A stretch of 50,683 nucleotides of DNA from an uncultured Burkholderiales bacterium (GTDB taxonomy: Bacteria; Pseudomonadota; Gammaproteobacteria; Burkholderiales; Burkholderiaceae_C). How positions within the stretch are numbered: position 1 is the first letter of the stretch; every line of letters begins with the position of its first letter. A program made the translations under genes and the position numbers. This document shows positions 9,130 through 17,569 of this stretch, piece by piece. The stretch is taken from positions 1 through 50,683 of the forward strand of contig CAILCI010000094.1 of the NCBI GenBank assembly GCA_903832625.1, written 5' to 3'. The notes beneath the pieces were generated by a model. The model saw nothing but the letters and a program-made list of their open reading frames with translations. It did no database searches and was not told the origin of the DNA.

Positions 9130-10023
9130 TCAATTCGGCTGCAACGCCAGCCAATGCGCCAAGTAGCTTTGTGTTTCAAGTTCTCGTATGGCTTTGAATG
9201 CAGGCAAGCCCAAGCATGAAGCCGCTGCATTCAAAGCCAGCAGCGGATCGCGCACATCCACAGCCCGAGCGCCGTTTTGCTTGGAGAGCTTTTCGCCGTT
9301 GTCGCCCAGCACCAAGGGCGTGTGCAAGTAGCGCGGTGTGGGCAAACCCAGCGCCTGTTGCAGCACGATTTGACGGGCGGTGTTGTCGGCCAAGTCTTGT
9401 CCGCGCACCACGTCGCTCACGGCTTGCGCGGTGTCGTCTACCACCACAGCGAGTTGGTAAGCCCAGAGTCCATCGGCGCGGCGCAGCACAAAGTCGCCCA
9501 CTTCGGCGGCCACGTCTTGGCTTTGCAGGCCAAGCCGTCGGTCGTGCCAAACGAGAGGTGTGGGCAGCTTGAAGTGCTCAATCACGGCTTGCACATTCAA
9601 GCGCCAAGCGCGGGCGGGTTTGCCTTGCAAACCTTGGCGGCAAGTGCCGGGGTAGATGGCCGCGCTGTGGCGTGGACGGCTGCGTCCAGCAAAGGCTTGG
9701 GCAGCTTCAATGTCTTTGCGTGAGCAGGCGCAGGGGTAGGCAAAGCCTTGGTGTATCAAGCTTTGCAAAGCGTTTTCATAAGCCGCAAGGCGTTGTGATT
9801 GCCACAGCACAGGCGCATCGCTGACCATGCCGCAGGCTTGGAGTTGCGCCAAAATTTGCAGGTCAGCGCCCGTCACGCAGCGCGGCGTGTCCACGTCTTC
9901 GATGCGCACCAGCCATTGGCCTGCATGGGCGCGGGCATCTAAAAAGCTTGCCAGCGTAGCCACCAAAGAGCCTGCGTGCAACAAGCCAGTGGGCGAGGGC
10001 GCGAAGCGTCCGACGTAGCTCAT
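9130..10023 (-). CDS. gluQ: glutamyl-Q tRNA(Asp) synthetase
   Basis: 297 residues from ATG 10023; a GTG nine bases upstream is an alternative. This GluRS paralogue lacks the anticodon-binding domain. It attaches glutamate to the queuosine base at position 34 of tRNA-Asp. The class I signature is at the start ([16 protein letters not shown]), and the KMSKS-equivalent is EKLSKQNGA near residue 255. A zinc site is visible as Cys98, Cys100, Tyr124 and Cys128, the pattern typical of GluQRS. Its length (about 300 against 470 or more for GluRS) separates it from the canonical enzyme. It lies 24 bases after the FAD oxidoreductase stop and is followed by trmB, another tRNA-modifying gene. It implies that the host makes queuosine tRNA. 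Confidence 0.93.
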   Translation of the reverse strand: MSYVGRFAPSPTGLLHAGSLVATLASFLDARAHAGQWLVRIEDVDTPRCVTGADLQILAQLQACGMVSDAPVLWQSQRLAAYENALQSLIHQGFAYPCACSRKDIEAAQAFAGRSRPRHSAAIYPGTCRQGLQGKPARAWRLNVQAVIEHFKLPTPLVWHDRRLGLQSQDVAAEVGDFVLRRADGLWAYQLAVVVDDTAQAVSDVVRGQDLADNTARQIVLQQALGLPTPRYLHTPLVLGDNGEKLSKQNGARAVDVRDPLLALNAAASCLGLPAFKAIRELETQSYLAHWLALQPN

Positions 10024-10047
10024 GCTGCCCACGCGTGCGCCAAAGCC

Positions 10048-11100
10048 TCAGGCGATGGCCAGAGCCAATTCCAAGCCAGAGACAAAAGCATCCTCTACGC
10101 GATGCCCAATGTGCCAGTCACCGCAGGTGCCTAAACCCAATTTTTTGTCGAACAAATAATGCTGTTCCAAAGGCTGCATGGTTTGCGCATAACGCCACAA
10201 ATGCACATCGGCATGGCTAGGTTCGGCGCGAATGCCTGTGAGTTCTGAAAAAGCGCGCAGCAATTTGGCTTGCACGCGTTCGGCGCTGTCTTCCAAATGT
10301 TCTTGCGACCAAATGGCGCTGGCTTGCACTGTCCAGCGTTCAATGCGCCCACGGCCCGGTTTGGAGGATTCACGTGCCAACCACGCCACGCGGTGGTGCG
10401 TGCTGCGGGCTGCATTCCATTGCGGGCCTAAATGCGGCAAGCCGGGCTGGCTGGCTTGGGGAAAGGCCAACATCAGAGTCCAGCAAGGAGCGACCTCAAC
10501 CGATTCGATATCTTTGAACACAGCCGATTTGCCCAGCGCCTTGGCTGAGTTGCGCAACAACTGCTGCGCTTGCACCGACGGCACGGCCAGAATCACGCGG
10601 TCAAAGCCAGAATGCGCCCAAGCGCTGTCTTGGTGATCGTGGGTGTCGATGCCGTGCAGCGTCCACAAACCTTTGGCGTTGCGCTCCAAGCGCTGCACTT
10701 GAATGTTTGTGTTCAGATGCTCGCCCAAAGGCGCAGCCCAGTGGCGCACCAAGCCGTTCATGCCTGGAGTCGCCACAAAATGCGCTTCGCGTGAGGGTCG
10801 AGCCGCTTCAAACACGTGACCGAGTGGATCGAGCACGCGCACAGCGTTGGCACTCCAAGGACGACAGACTTTGTCTGTGCCGGGCACGGTTTGCAATGCC
10901 AGAGAGAAACGCGGGTCACGCACGGTGAAGTACTGCGCGCCGTGGTCAAAGCTGCCAAAAACCGTGTCACGGGTGGACATTCGTCCACCTGCGCCGTGGC
11001 TTTTTTCGAACACTTCGACACGGTGCCCCGCTTTGAGCAAAGTCCGTGCGGCGGTGATGCCAGCCATGCCGGCACCGATGATGGCGATGTTGTGTTTCAT
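10048..11100 (-). CDS. FAD-dependent amine oxidase/renalase-like oxidoreductase
   Basis: 350 residues. The N terminus has a perfect dinucleotide-binding fold for FAD: IAIIGAGMAGITAARTLLKAG (split GxGxxG), then a Glu-ended strand VEVFEKSHGAGGRMSTR, typical of the renalase/NAD(P)-binding Rossmann-like amine oxidase group. A DHGAQYFTVRDPRF segment follows, and the C terminus carries the second FAD-contacting block LGTCGDWHIGHRVEDAFVSGLELA. The protein is cytoplasmic and has no signal peptide. Members of this group oxidise or isomerise small reduced nicotinamides or amines; the substrate here is unknown. It appears to be the first gene of the run leading to gluQ, trmB and the pseudouridine synthase. 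Confidence 0.8.
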   Translation of the reverse strand: MKHNIAIIGAGMAGITAARTLLKAGHRVEVFEKSHGAGGRMSTRDTVFGSFDHGAQYFTVRDPRFSLALQTVPGTDKVCRPWSANAVRVLDPLGHVFEAARPSREAHFVATPGMNGLVRHWAAPLGEHLNTNIQVQRLERNAKGLWTLHGIDTHDHQDSAWAHSGFDRVILAVPSVQAQQLLRNSAKALGKSAVFKDIESVEVAPCWTLMLAFPQASQPGLPHLGPQWNAARSTHHRVAWLARESSKPGRGRIERWTVQASAIWSQEHLEDSAERVQAKLLRAFSELTGIRAEPSHADVHLWRYAQTMQPLEQHYLFDKKLGLGTCGDWHIGHRVEDAFVSGLELALAIA

Positions 11101-11185
11101 GGCCTGACTTTACACGTTCTTAGAACATGTAAGTCACCGAGAAATTACTACGCCAAGAACTCTGCTTATTCAGAAAATTTAGAGT

Positions 11186-12130
11186 TCAGTGAGCCATCAA
11201 AGCGCTGCGAGTGGTTTGGCTTTCCAGTTGTTTCAACCACCATTGCAGGGCGCGGCCCAAAGGTTCTTGCTGTCGAGCGGGCGCACGCCAGACATAGCTC
11301 AGCTGAGCGAGTCGCGTGGGTCGGCTGACGATTTTGCTCACCAAAAAGCCTTGCCCCAGCAAGCTTTGAATCTTCGATTCAGGCAAAAAGCCAACGCCTA
11401 AGCCACGCGCTTGCGCGTCAATTTTGGCGTTCATGGTGGGCACGGTAAACACTTCTTGTCCAGCCAGCAAACCAACTGACATGGCGTTGCCACTGGGTGT
11501 TGAATCGGCTACGGCAATGGCGCGGTGTTGCCCGATGATGGCGTCGCTCAAGGGTTCGGGGGCGTTGGCCAAGGGGTGATGCGGCGAGATGGCAAATACA
11601 AAACGCACGGAGCCAATGGCTTGGCTTTGCAAGCGCAATGTTGCGCCATTGCTGGCGGGCATGTTGGCCACGCCCAAGGCTAAGTCGGCTTGACCGCTGG
11701 TCAAAGCTTCTAGCGTGCCCATCAAAGTTTCGTTGCGCAAGCGCAAACGTGTGGGTGCTTTCAAGTTCAAAAACGCCTCGCACAACTCCATCACGGTGCG
11801 CTCGTCCAAGATGGCGTCAACCGCAAGCGTGAACTCACTTTCCCAGCCTGTGGCAATGCGCTTGACGCGGTTGGCAATGCTGTCCATATCAGCCAACAAA
11901 CGCGTGCCTTCGCGCAGCAGCTCCTCGCCCGCCGCAGTGAGTTTGGCTTGGCGCGAACTGCGGTCAAACAGCAGCACATCCAAAGCATCTTCAATTTGGC
12001 GCACGCGGTAGGTCAGGGCGCTGGGTACCAAGCCCAAAGTCCGAGCCGCCGCTGCAAAACTGCCCTCCAATTGCACGGTTTGCAGCATGGACAGGGCGTC
12101 TGGCGTTAACACATTGCGTGGGGAATTCAT
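11186..12130 (-). CDS. LysR-family transcriptional regulator
   Basis: 314 residues with the start at ATG 12130, preceded by AAGGG nine bases upstream. An ATG at 12148 would lie inside the palindromic operator and has no ribosome site. Residues about 9-70 form the LysR winged HTH: LSMLQTVQLEGSFAAAARTL, then GLVPSALTYRVRQIEDALDV, then LFDRSSRQAKLTAAGEELL. The rest is a periplasmic-binding-protein-like effector domain. It is divergent from the pirin and quinone-reductase genes, with a 9-bp inverted repeat bearing the T-N11-A pattern of LysR sites in between. It is therefore expected to repress or activate that pair and itself, perhaps in response to a quinone or oxidative signal. The effector is unknown. 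Confidence 0.9.
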   Translation of the reverse strand: MNSPRNVLTPDALSMLQTVQLEGSFAAAARTLGLVPSALTYRVRQIEDALDVLLFDRSSRQAKLTAAGEELLREGTRLLADMDSIANRVKRIATGWESEFTLAVDAILDERTVMELCEAFLNLKAPTRLRLRNETLMGTLEALTSGQADLALGVANMPASNGATLRLQSQAIGSVRFVFAISPHHPLANAPEPLSDAIIGQHRAIAVADSTPSGNAMSVGLLAGQEVFTVPTMNAKIDAQARGLGVGFLPESKIQSLLGQGFLVSKIVSRPTRLAQLSYVWRAPARQQEPLGRALQWWLKQLESQTTRSALMAH

Positions 12131-12143
12131 TGAAAAGCCCTTA

Positions 12144-12166
12144 ATCATTCAATTTATTTGAATGAT
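12144..12166. promoter_or_regulatory. LysR-type operator (9-bp inverted repeat, 5-nt spacer)
   Basis: ATCATTCAA (12144-12152), TTTAT, TTGAATGAT (12158-12166): the arms match perfectly. It contains a T-N11-A core (T149 to A161 of the 12-kb block), the classic LysR recognition form. It lies 14 bases before the chosen start of the LysR gene and 70 bases before the pirin ATG, so it is well placed to control both directions. Confidence 0.7.
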
Positions 12167-12236
12167 GCCATCAAATGTCATGCACTTCAAGTACGCTTCT
12201 CAGGCCTAAAGTAGAGGCTTACAAGGAGCGCACATC

Positions 12237-12932
12237 ATGCTGACTGTTCGTCAATCCAAAGACCGAGGCTATGCCGATCACGGCTGGCTCAAATCGTTTC
12301 ACAGCTTTTCGTTTGCCAGTTATTACGACCCCGAATTCATGGGCTGGGGCAATTTGCGCGTCATCAACGAAGACCGCATTGCGCCCGGATCGGGTTTTGG
12401 CACTCACGGCCACCGCGACATGGAAATCATCAGCTACGTCTTGAGCGGCGAGCTGGCGCACAAAGACAGCATGGGCAATGTCAAAGGCATTCCGCCCGGT
12501 GATGTCCAGCGCATGAGTGCGGGCAACGGCGTCATGCACAGCGAGTTCAACCACGCGCCCAATGATGTGACGCATTTTTTACAAATTTGGATCGAGCCCA
12601 ATGTGCGAGGCATTGAGCCGAGCTATGAACAACAAGCTGTGCCGCTGGCCGACAAACGCGGCAAACTCGCTCGGATTGCTGCACCCAGCGACGCGCAGGT
12701 CAAAATTCACGCCGATGCCAGCATTTACGCAGGTTTATTCGATGGCGCCGAGAATGCCCAACTCAGCCTTGCTCAAGGCCGCAAGGCTTATGTGCATCTC
12801 ATCAGAGGACAATTGCAGGTCAACGGCGTGACGCTACAAGGCGGAGATGCAGCCCTGATGCAAGACGAGACCCTCATCACGCTAGCCCAAGGTCAAAATG
12901 CCGAAGTGCTGGTGTTTGATTTGGCAGCGTAA
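12237..12932 (+). CDS. pirin family protein (bicupin, quercetinase-like)
   Basis: 231 residues, preceded by AAGGAG nine bases before the ATG. The metal-binding residues of the N-terminal cupin are intact: His57 and His59 in GTHGHRDMEIIS, and His101 and Glu103 in VMHSEFNHA. Bacterial pirins such as YhhW bind Fe or other metals and some oxidise quercetin (2,3-dioxygenase); others affect metabolism by protein contact. The second cupin (about 130-225) is less conserved, as usual. It is followed 30 bases later by a flavodoxin-like quinone reductase and is divergent from a LysR regulator, an arrangement repeatedly seen for quinone or redox stress modules. The physiological substrate is not known. 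Confidence 0.9.
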   Translation: MLTVRQSKDRGYADHGWLKSFHSFSFASYYDPEFMGWGNLRVINEDRIAPGSGFGTHGHRDMEIISYVLSGELAHKDSMGNVKGIPPGDVQRMSAGNGVMHSEFNHAPNDVTHFLQIWIEPNVRGIEPSYEQQAVPLADKRGKLARIAAPSDAQVKIHADASIYAGLFDGAENAQLSLAQGRKAYVHLIRGQLQVNGVTLQGGDAALMQDETLITLAQGQNAEVLVFDLAA

Positions 12933-12962
12933 TTTCTTAATTTTTTCAACAAGGAGTCAGAT

Positions 12963-13496
12963 ATGACAAAAACAGTCGTGGTTTACCACTCAGGTTATGG
13001 TCACACCCAACGCGTGGCGCAATTTGTGGCCGAAGGCGCAAAAGCGCAAGTCATCGCCATTGATGCAGACGGCAACATCACCGATGCCGATTGGGAAACT
13101 TTGGATGCGGCCGATGCCATTGTGTTCGGTTCACCCACTTACATGGGCATGGCCTCATGGCAGTTCAAAAAGTTTGCCGATGCCACGTCTAAGCGTTGGT
13201 TCTCCAGTGCTTGGAAAGACAAGGTTGCGGGCGGCTTCACCATTTCGGCCAGCCCCAGCGGTGACAAGCTCTCGACCATTCAATACTTCATCACCTTGGC
13301 CATGCAGCAAGGCATGATTTGGGTCGGTCAACCCGCCATGAATGATGGCAACATCAACCGCATTGGCTCCAATTCGGGCGTGATGTCCCAAGTGGGCCCC
13401 ACCAGCCCCGCGGCTGATATTCCTCAAGGCGATTTGGACACCGCCAAAGCATACGGCGAACGCGTCGCCCAAGTGGCAGCAAAACTGCGCGCTTAA
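12963..13496 (+). CDS. flavodoxin/NADPH-dependent FMN reductase family protein (WrbA-like)
   Basis: 177 residues with a strong ribosome site (AAGGAG, eight bases before ATG). The flavodoxin fold is clear: the FMN-phosphate loop YHSGYGHTQRVAQFVAEGA at residues 8-26, the second FMN loop FGSPTYMGMASWQFKKF around 61-77, and the third around ISASPSGDK. It lacks the long insertion of true WrbA, so a gene symbol is withheld. Such proteins reduce quinones by two electrons with NAD(P)H, avoiding semiquinones. It is the second gene of the pirin pair and probably under the same divergent LysR regulator, consistent with a role in quinone or electrophile defence. It ends 38 bases before dnaE. Confidence 0.85.
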   Translation: MTKTVVVYHSGYGHTQRVAQFVAEGAKAQVIAIDADGNITDADWETLDAADAIVFGSPTYMGMASWQFKKFADATSKRWFSSAWKDKVAGGFTISASPSGDKLSTIQYFITLAMQQGMIWVGQPAMNDGNINRIGSNSGVMSQVGPTSPAADIPQGDLDTAKAYGERVAQVAAKLRA

Positions 13497-13521
13497 TGCT
13501 TTTTGGCAGGCGCGGTGTGCC

Positions 13522-13527
13522 TACAAT
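13522..13527 (+). promoter_or_regulatory. -10-like hexamer of dnaE
   Basis: TACAAT, ending eight bases before the dnaE ATG at 13535. The same hexamer precedes surE and ppsA here. No ribosome site lies between it and the ATG, so a start at or next to the ATG would give a leaderless message. A matching -35 is not evident. Confidence 0.45.
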
Positions 13528-13534
13528 CTGAAAC

Positions 13535-16500
13535 ATGTTTGTTCACCTGCGCCTCCACACCGAATTTTCTGTCGTTGACGGAACCAACCGCATCGACGAG
13601 GTGGTCAAGGCCGCGGCCGCCGATGGTCAAGTCGCCTTGGCCATCACCGACCTCAACAACTTGTTTGGCGCGATCAAGTTCTACAAAGAAGGTCGGGGCA
13701 AAGGCGTCAAGCCGCTCATTGGCGCAGAAATTTTTCTCGAAAGCCTGACCCAAGACGCGACCCAAACCTCGCGCCTGATCTTGTTGGTGCAAAACCACCA
13801 AGGTTATTTGAACCTGTGTGAGCTCATCAGCCGTGGCTGGACGCAAAACGTGCACAAAGCCGTGGCTGTCATCAAACTCGAATGGCTGCAAGAGCTGTCA
13901 CAAGGCTTGATTGCCCTGTCTGGCGCACAAGCGGGCGCCGTGGGTCAAGCCTTGGTGCAAGGCGACACCCAGCGTGCCAGTGACGTGGCTTTGCAGCTCG
14001 CGGGCTTGTTTCCACACCGTTTTTATTTGGAGTTGCAGCGTGCTGGCCGCGCCGACGATGAAAGTCATGTGGCAGCCGCTGTGCAATTGGCCGCGCGTTT
14101 GAACTTGCCCGTGGTGGCAACGCATCCGGTGCAATTCACCTTGGAAGACGACTACGAAGCCCATGAAGCGCGGGTGTGTATTTCTGAGGGCGAGATTTTG
14201 GGCAACCAGCGGCGTGTGCGCAAGTTCACCCGCGAGCAGTATTTCAAATCGACCGCCCAAATGCGGGCGCTGTTTGCTGACATTCCTTCTGCCTGCGCCA
14301 ACACGGTCGAAATTGCCAAACGCTGCAACCTCTCGCTGGTGTTGGGCAAGCCCCAATTGCCCAATTACCCCACGCCCAATGGCATGGGCATCGAAGAATA
14401 TTTCCGTTTTTCATCGCACGAAGGCTTGAAAGAACGCTTGGCGCATTTGTACCCCGACGCCACGCAGCGCGAGGCCGAGCGCCCACGCTACGAAGAGCGC
14501 TTGGAGTTTGAAATCGGCACGATTTTGAAAATGGGTTTTCCGGGCTACTTTTTGATCGTGGGCGACTTCATCAACTGGGCCAAGAAAAACGGCTGTCCCG
14601 TGGGGCCGGGGCGTGGCTCGGGCGCCGGGTCTTTGGTGGCGTATGCACTCAAAATCACTGACCTTGACCCGCTGCAATACAAGCTACTGTTTGAGCGGTT
14701 CTTGAACCCCGAGCGGGTCTCCATGCCCGACTTTGACATTGACTTTTGCCAAACCAATCGCGACCGCGTGATTGACTATGTCAAAGACAAATATGGCCGC
14801 AACGCGGTGAGCCAAATCGCCACCTTTGGCACCATGGCGGCGCGTGCTGCAATCCGCGACGTGGGGCGTGTGCTCGACATGAGCTACACCTTTTGCGACG
14901 GCATCAGCAAACTCATTCCCAACAAGCCCGGCCAGCACATCACCATTGCTGGCGCGATTGAAGCCGAGCCCGTGTTGGCCGAGCGCTTGGACAAAGAAGA
15001 CGAAGTCAAAACCCTGCTCGCGCTGGCGCAAAAACTCGAAGGCATGACCCGCAACGTCGGCATGCACGCAGGCGGTGTGCTCATCGCGCCGGGCAAGTTG
15101 ACCGATTTTTGTCCGCTCTACCAACAACCCGGCAGCGACTCGGCGGTAAGCCAGTTTGACAAAGACGACGTCGAAGCCGCCGGCTTGGTCAAGTTCGACT
15201 TCTTGGGGTTGGCCACGCTGACGATTTTAGAAATCGCCCGCGAGTTCATCGTCCAGCGCCACAAGGGGCAAGAAAACTTTGCGTTTGAGAACATTCCGCT
15301 CAACGATGCAGCCACCTACAAACTCTTTCAAGACGGCAAAACCGAAGCCGTGTTCCAGTTTGAAAGTCGCGGCATGCAAGGCATGTTGCGCGACGCCCGT
15401 CCCACGCGCTTGGAAGACTTGATCGCACTCAACGCCTTGTACCGCCCGGGCCCAATGGATTTGATTCCCAGCTTTGTGGCGCGCAAACACGGGCGCGAAG
15501 AAATTGAATACCCGCATCCTCTGGTGGCCGAGATGCTGTCCGAGACCTACGGCATCATGGTCTACCAAGAGCAGGTGATGCAAACCGCGCAAATATTGGG
15601 GGGCTACTCGCTCGGTGGCGCCGATTTGCTGCGACGCGCCATGGGTAAAAAGAAGGCCGAAGAAATGGCCGAGCACCGCGAAATCTTCCGCGCCGGTGCC
15701 GCCAAAAACAATATTCCGCAGCCCAAAGCCGACGAGATTTTTGACTTGATGGAGAAGTTCGCGGGCTATGGCTTTAACAAGTCACACGCTGCGGCTTATT
15801 CTCTCTTGGCCTATCACACCGGTTGGCTCAAAGTGCATTACACGGCGGAGTTTTTCTGCGCCAACATGACGGTGGAGATGGACGACACCGACAAGCTCAA
15901 AGTCTTGTTTGAAGACGCTCAGAAAATGGGGTTGAGCTTTGAGTCGCCCGACGTCAACCGAGGCCAGTACCGTTTTGAGCCCATCTCTGACAAAGTGATT
16001 CGCTATGGCTTGGGCGCCATCAAAGGCTCTGGACAACAAGCCATTGAAGCCATCGTCGCAGCACGCGAAGAGGGCGGGCCCTTCACCAGTTTGTTCGATT
16101 TTTGCTGCCGCGTAGACCGCAGCCGCTTGAACAAACGCACCGTCGAAGCGCTCATCAAAGCGGGCGCTTTCGACAACTTGCACCTCAACCGTGCCGAACT
16201 GCTCGCCAGCGTGGAACGCGCTTTTGACTTCGCCACCGCCACCCAAGCCAACGCCAACCAAGGCGGCTTGTTTGACATGATGGGCGAGGACGCCCACGGC
16301 TCCAGCACCCAAGAGCCGGAGCTGGTTGAGGCCTTGCCTTGGGGCGTCAAAGAGCGGCTCACCCACGAAAAAATGGCCTTGGGTTTTTTCATCTCCGGTC
16401 ATTTGTTTGACGAGTCCGAGCGCGAAGTGCGCCACATCGTCAATACTCGCATTGAAGACCTGATGGACTCGCGCGAGCCGCAATTGCTGTGCGGCATCGT

Positions 16501-16996
16501 CAGCGACACCCGCGTCATCAACGGCCAGCGCGGCAAGTTGGCGATCTTCAAGTTGGACGACAAATCTGCCGTCATCGAAGCCACGGCGGACGAGGCGACC
16601 ATCAACACCTATCGCAACACGCTCAAAGACGATGAGTTGGTGATCGTCATGGGCAAGGTGCAGCCTGATCGTTTTTCTGGCGGCTTGCGCTTGAGCATTC
16701 AACAAGTGTGGGATTTGCCGCAGGCGCGCTGTCGCTTTGGCAAGTATTTGCGCGTCATGGTCAATGGCGTTGCGCCCGATCTGGCGCGTTTGCTGCGCGA
16801 GCATCCGGCGCGGGTGGAGCAGTCGGAGCAAGGCGAGTTGGTGCGCGGCATGGGCGTGCGCATGCGCTTGTTGCGCGAAGGCGCACAGGCCGACATTGAG
16901 TTGGGCGACAACGCCAAATTTTTCCCCAGCGATGCGGCACTCGCGAGCTGGATGGCTCAGGCTTACCAAGGCCAAGCCCAAATCATTTACGATTGA
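13535..16996 (+). CDS. dnaE: DNA polymerase III alpha subunit
   Basis: 1153 residues, standard DnaE length. This is the catalytic subunit of the replicative polymerase. The N-terminal PHP domain starts at FVHLRLHTEFSVVDGT. The palm has GPGRGSGAGSLVAYAL and the catalytic acidic triplet PDFDIDF with Asp401 and Asp403 (the third expected near 555); HAGGVLIAPG and the thumb/fingers segment QVMQTAQILGGYSLGGADLLRRAMGKK follow in order. A helix-hairpin-helix, an OB fold (around 985-1060) and the tau-binding tail complete the protein. This is the DnaE1 replicative type rather than error-prone DnaE2, judged by length and the intact C-terminal domains. There is no good ribosome site, and a -10-like TACAAT lies just upstream. 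pgsA follows six bases after the stop. Confidence 0.97.
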   Translation: MFVHLRLHTEFSVVDGTNRIDEVVKAAAADGQVALAITDLNNLFGAIKFYKEGRGKGVKPLIGAEIFLESLTQDATQTSRLILLVQNHQGYLNLCELISRGWTQNVHKAVAVIKLEWLQELSQGLIALSGAQAGAVGQALVQGDTQRASDVALQLAGLFPHRFYLELQRAGRADDESHVAAAVQLAARLNLPVVATHPVQFTLEDDYEAHEARVCISEGEILGNQRRVRKFTREQYFKSTAQMRALFADIPSACANTVEIAKRCNLSLVLGKPQLPNYPTPNGMGIEEYFRFSSHEGLKERLAHLYPDATQREAERPRYEERLEFEIGTILKMGFPGYFLIVGDFINWAKKNGCPVGPGRGSGAGSLVAYALKITDLDPLQYKLLFERFLNPERVSMPDFDIDFCQTNRDRVIDYVKDKYGRNAVSQIATFGTMAARAAIRDVGRVLDMSYTFCDGISKLIPNKPGQHITIAGAIEAEPVLAERLDKEDEVKTLLALAQKLEGMTRNVGMHAGGVLIAPGKLTDFCPLYQQPGSDSAVSQFDKDDVEAAGLVKFDFLGLATLTILEIAREFIVQRHKGQENFAFENIPLNDAATYKLFQDGKTEAVFQFESRGMQGMLRDARPTRLEDLIALNALYRPGPMDLIPSFVARKHGREEIEYPHPLVAEMLSETYGIMVYQEQVMQTAQILGGYSLGGADLLRRAMGKKKAEEMAEHREIFRAGAAKNNIPQPKADEIFDLMEKFAGYGFNKSHAAAYSLLAYHTGWLKVHYTAEFFCANMTVEMDDTDKLKVLFEDAQKMGLSFESPDVNRGQYRFEPISDKVIRYGLGAIKGSGQQAIEAIVAAREEGGPFTSLFDFCCRVDRSRLNKRTVEALIKAGAFDNLHLNRAELLASVERAFDFATATQANANQGGLFDMMGEDAHGSSTQEPELVEALPWGVKERLTHEKMALGFFISGHLFDESEREVRHIVNTRIEDLMDSREPQLLCGIVSDTRVINGQRGKLAIFKLDDKSAVIEATADEATINTYRNTLKDDELVIVMGKVQPDRFSGGLRLSIQQVWDLPQARCRFGKYLRVMVNGVAPDLARLLREHPARVEQSEQGELVRGMGVRMRLLREGAQADIELGDNAKFFPSDAALASWMAQAYQGQAQIIYD

Positions 16997-17002
16997 AGCA
17001 CC

Positions 17003-17569
17003 ATGTTGTGGACCATCCCTACGCTGATGACTTTGACGCGCATCGTCGCGATCCCTTTCATTTTGTTGGTGTTTTACATGCCCATCAGCATGGAGATGAA
17101 AAACCTCTGCGCCACGATCATGTTCATCGTTTTTGCCTTGACCGATTGGCTCGATGGCTACTTGGCGCGGCGCTTGAACCAAACCTCGGCCTTTGGTGCC
17201 TTTTTAGACCCAGTGGCCGATAAATTTTTGGTCTGCGCAAGTTTGTTGGTATTGGTGCATTTAGGGCGAGCCGATGTGTTGGTCTCGCTCATCATCATTG
17301 GTCGCGAAATTGCAATTTCAGCCTTGCGCGAATGGATGGCGCAAATTGGCGCTTCACGCAGCGTGGCGGTGCACATGTTGGGCAAGCTCAAAACCACGGC
17401 GCAAATGGTGGCGATTCCGTTTTTGTTTTTTGACGGCCAGTTGTTTGGCTTGATCGACACCGCCTTATGGGGCTTTGTTCTGATTTGGATTGCAGGCGTG
17501 CTCACCGTGTGGTCGATGGTGTATTACTTGCGCAAAGCCTGGCCCGATATTTTGAAGCACGCCCAGTGA
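17003..17569 (+). CDS. pgsA: CDP-diacylglycerol--glycerol-3-phosphate 3-phosphatidyltransferase
   Basis: 188 residues, an inner-membrane enzyme that makes phosphatidylglycerol phosphate, the first step to phosphatidylglycerol and cardiolipin. The CDP-alcohol phosphotransferase signature DG-x2-AR-x8-G-x3-D-x3-D is complete: Asp51, Gly52, Ala55, Arg56, Gly65, Asp69 and Asp73. Several membrane helices are evident (about 8-26, 36-49, 75-90, 135-160, 160-178). The N terminus (IPTLMTLTRIVAIPF) is typical of PgsA. It begins six bases after dnaE and its stop overlaps the ATG of the transporter gene, so the three are likely one transcript. The start lacks a clear ribosome site, so translational coupling to dnaE is probable. 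Confidence 0.95.
   Translation: MLWTIPTLMTLTRIVAIPFILLVFYMPISMEMKNLCATIMFIVFALTDWLDGYLARRLNQTSAFGAFLDPVADKFLVCASLLVLVHLGRADVLVSLIIIGREIAISALREWMAQIGASRSVAVHMLGKLKTTAQMVAIPFLFFDGQLFGLIDTALWGFVLIWIAGVLTVWSMVYYLRKAWPDILKHAQ

Noticed and set aside
15782-17182. 466-residue minus-strand frame over dnaE and pgsA
   Set aside because: Spans two confirmed plus-strand genes and has the repetitive His/Gln/Ala composition of antisense frames.
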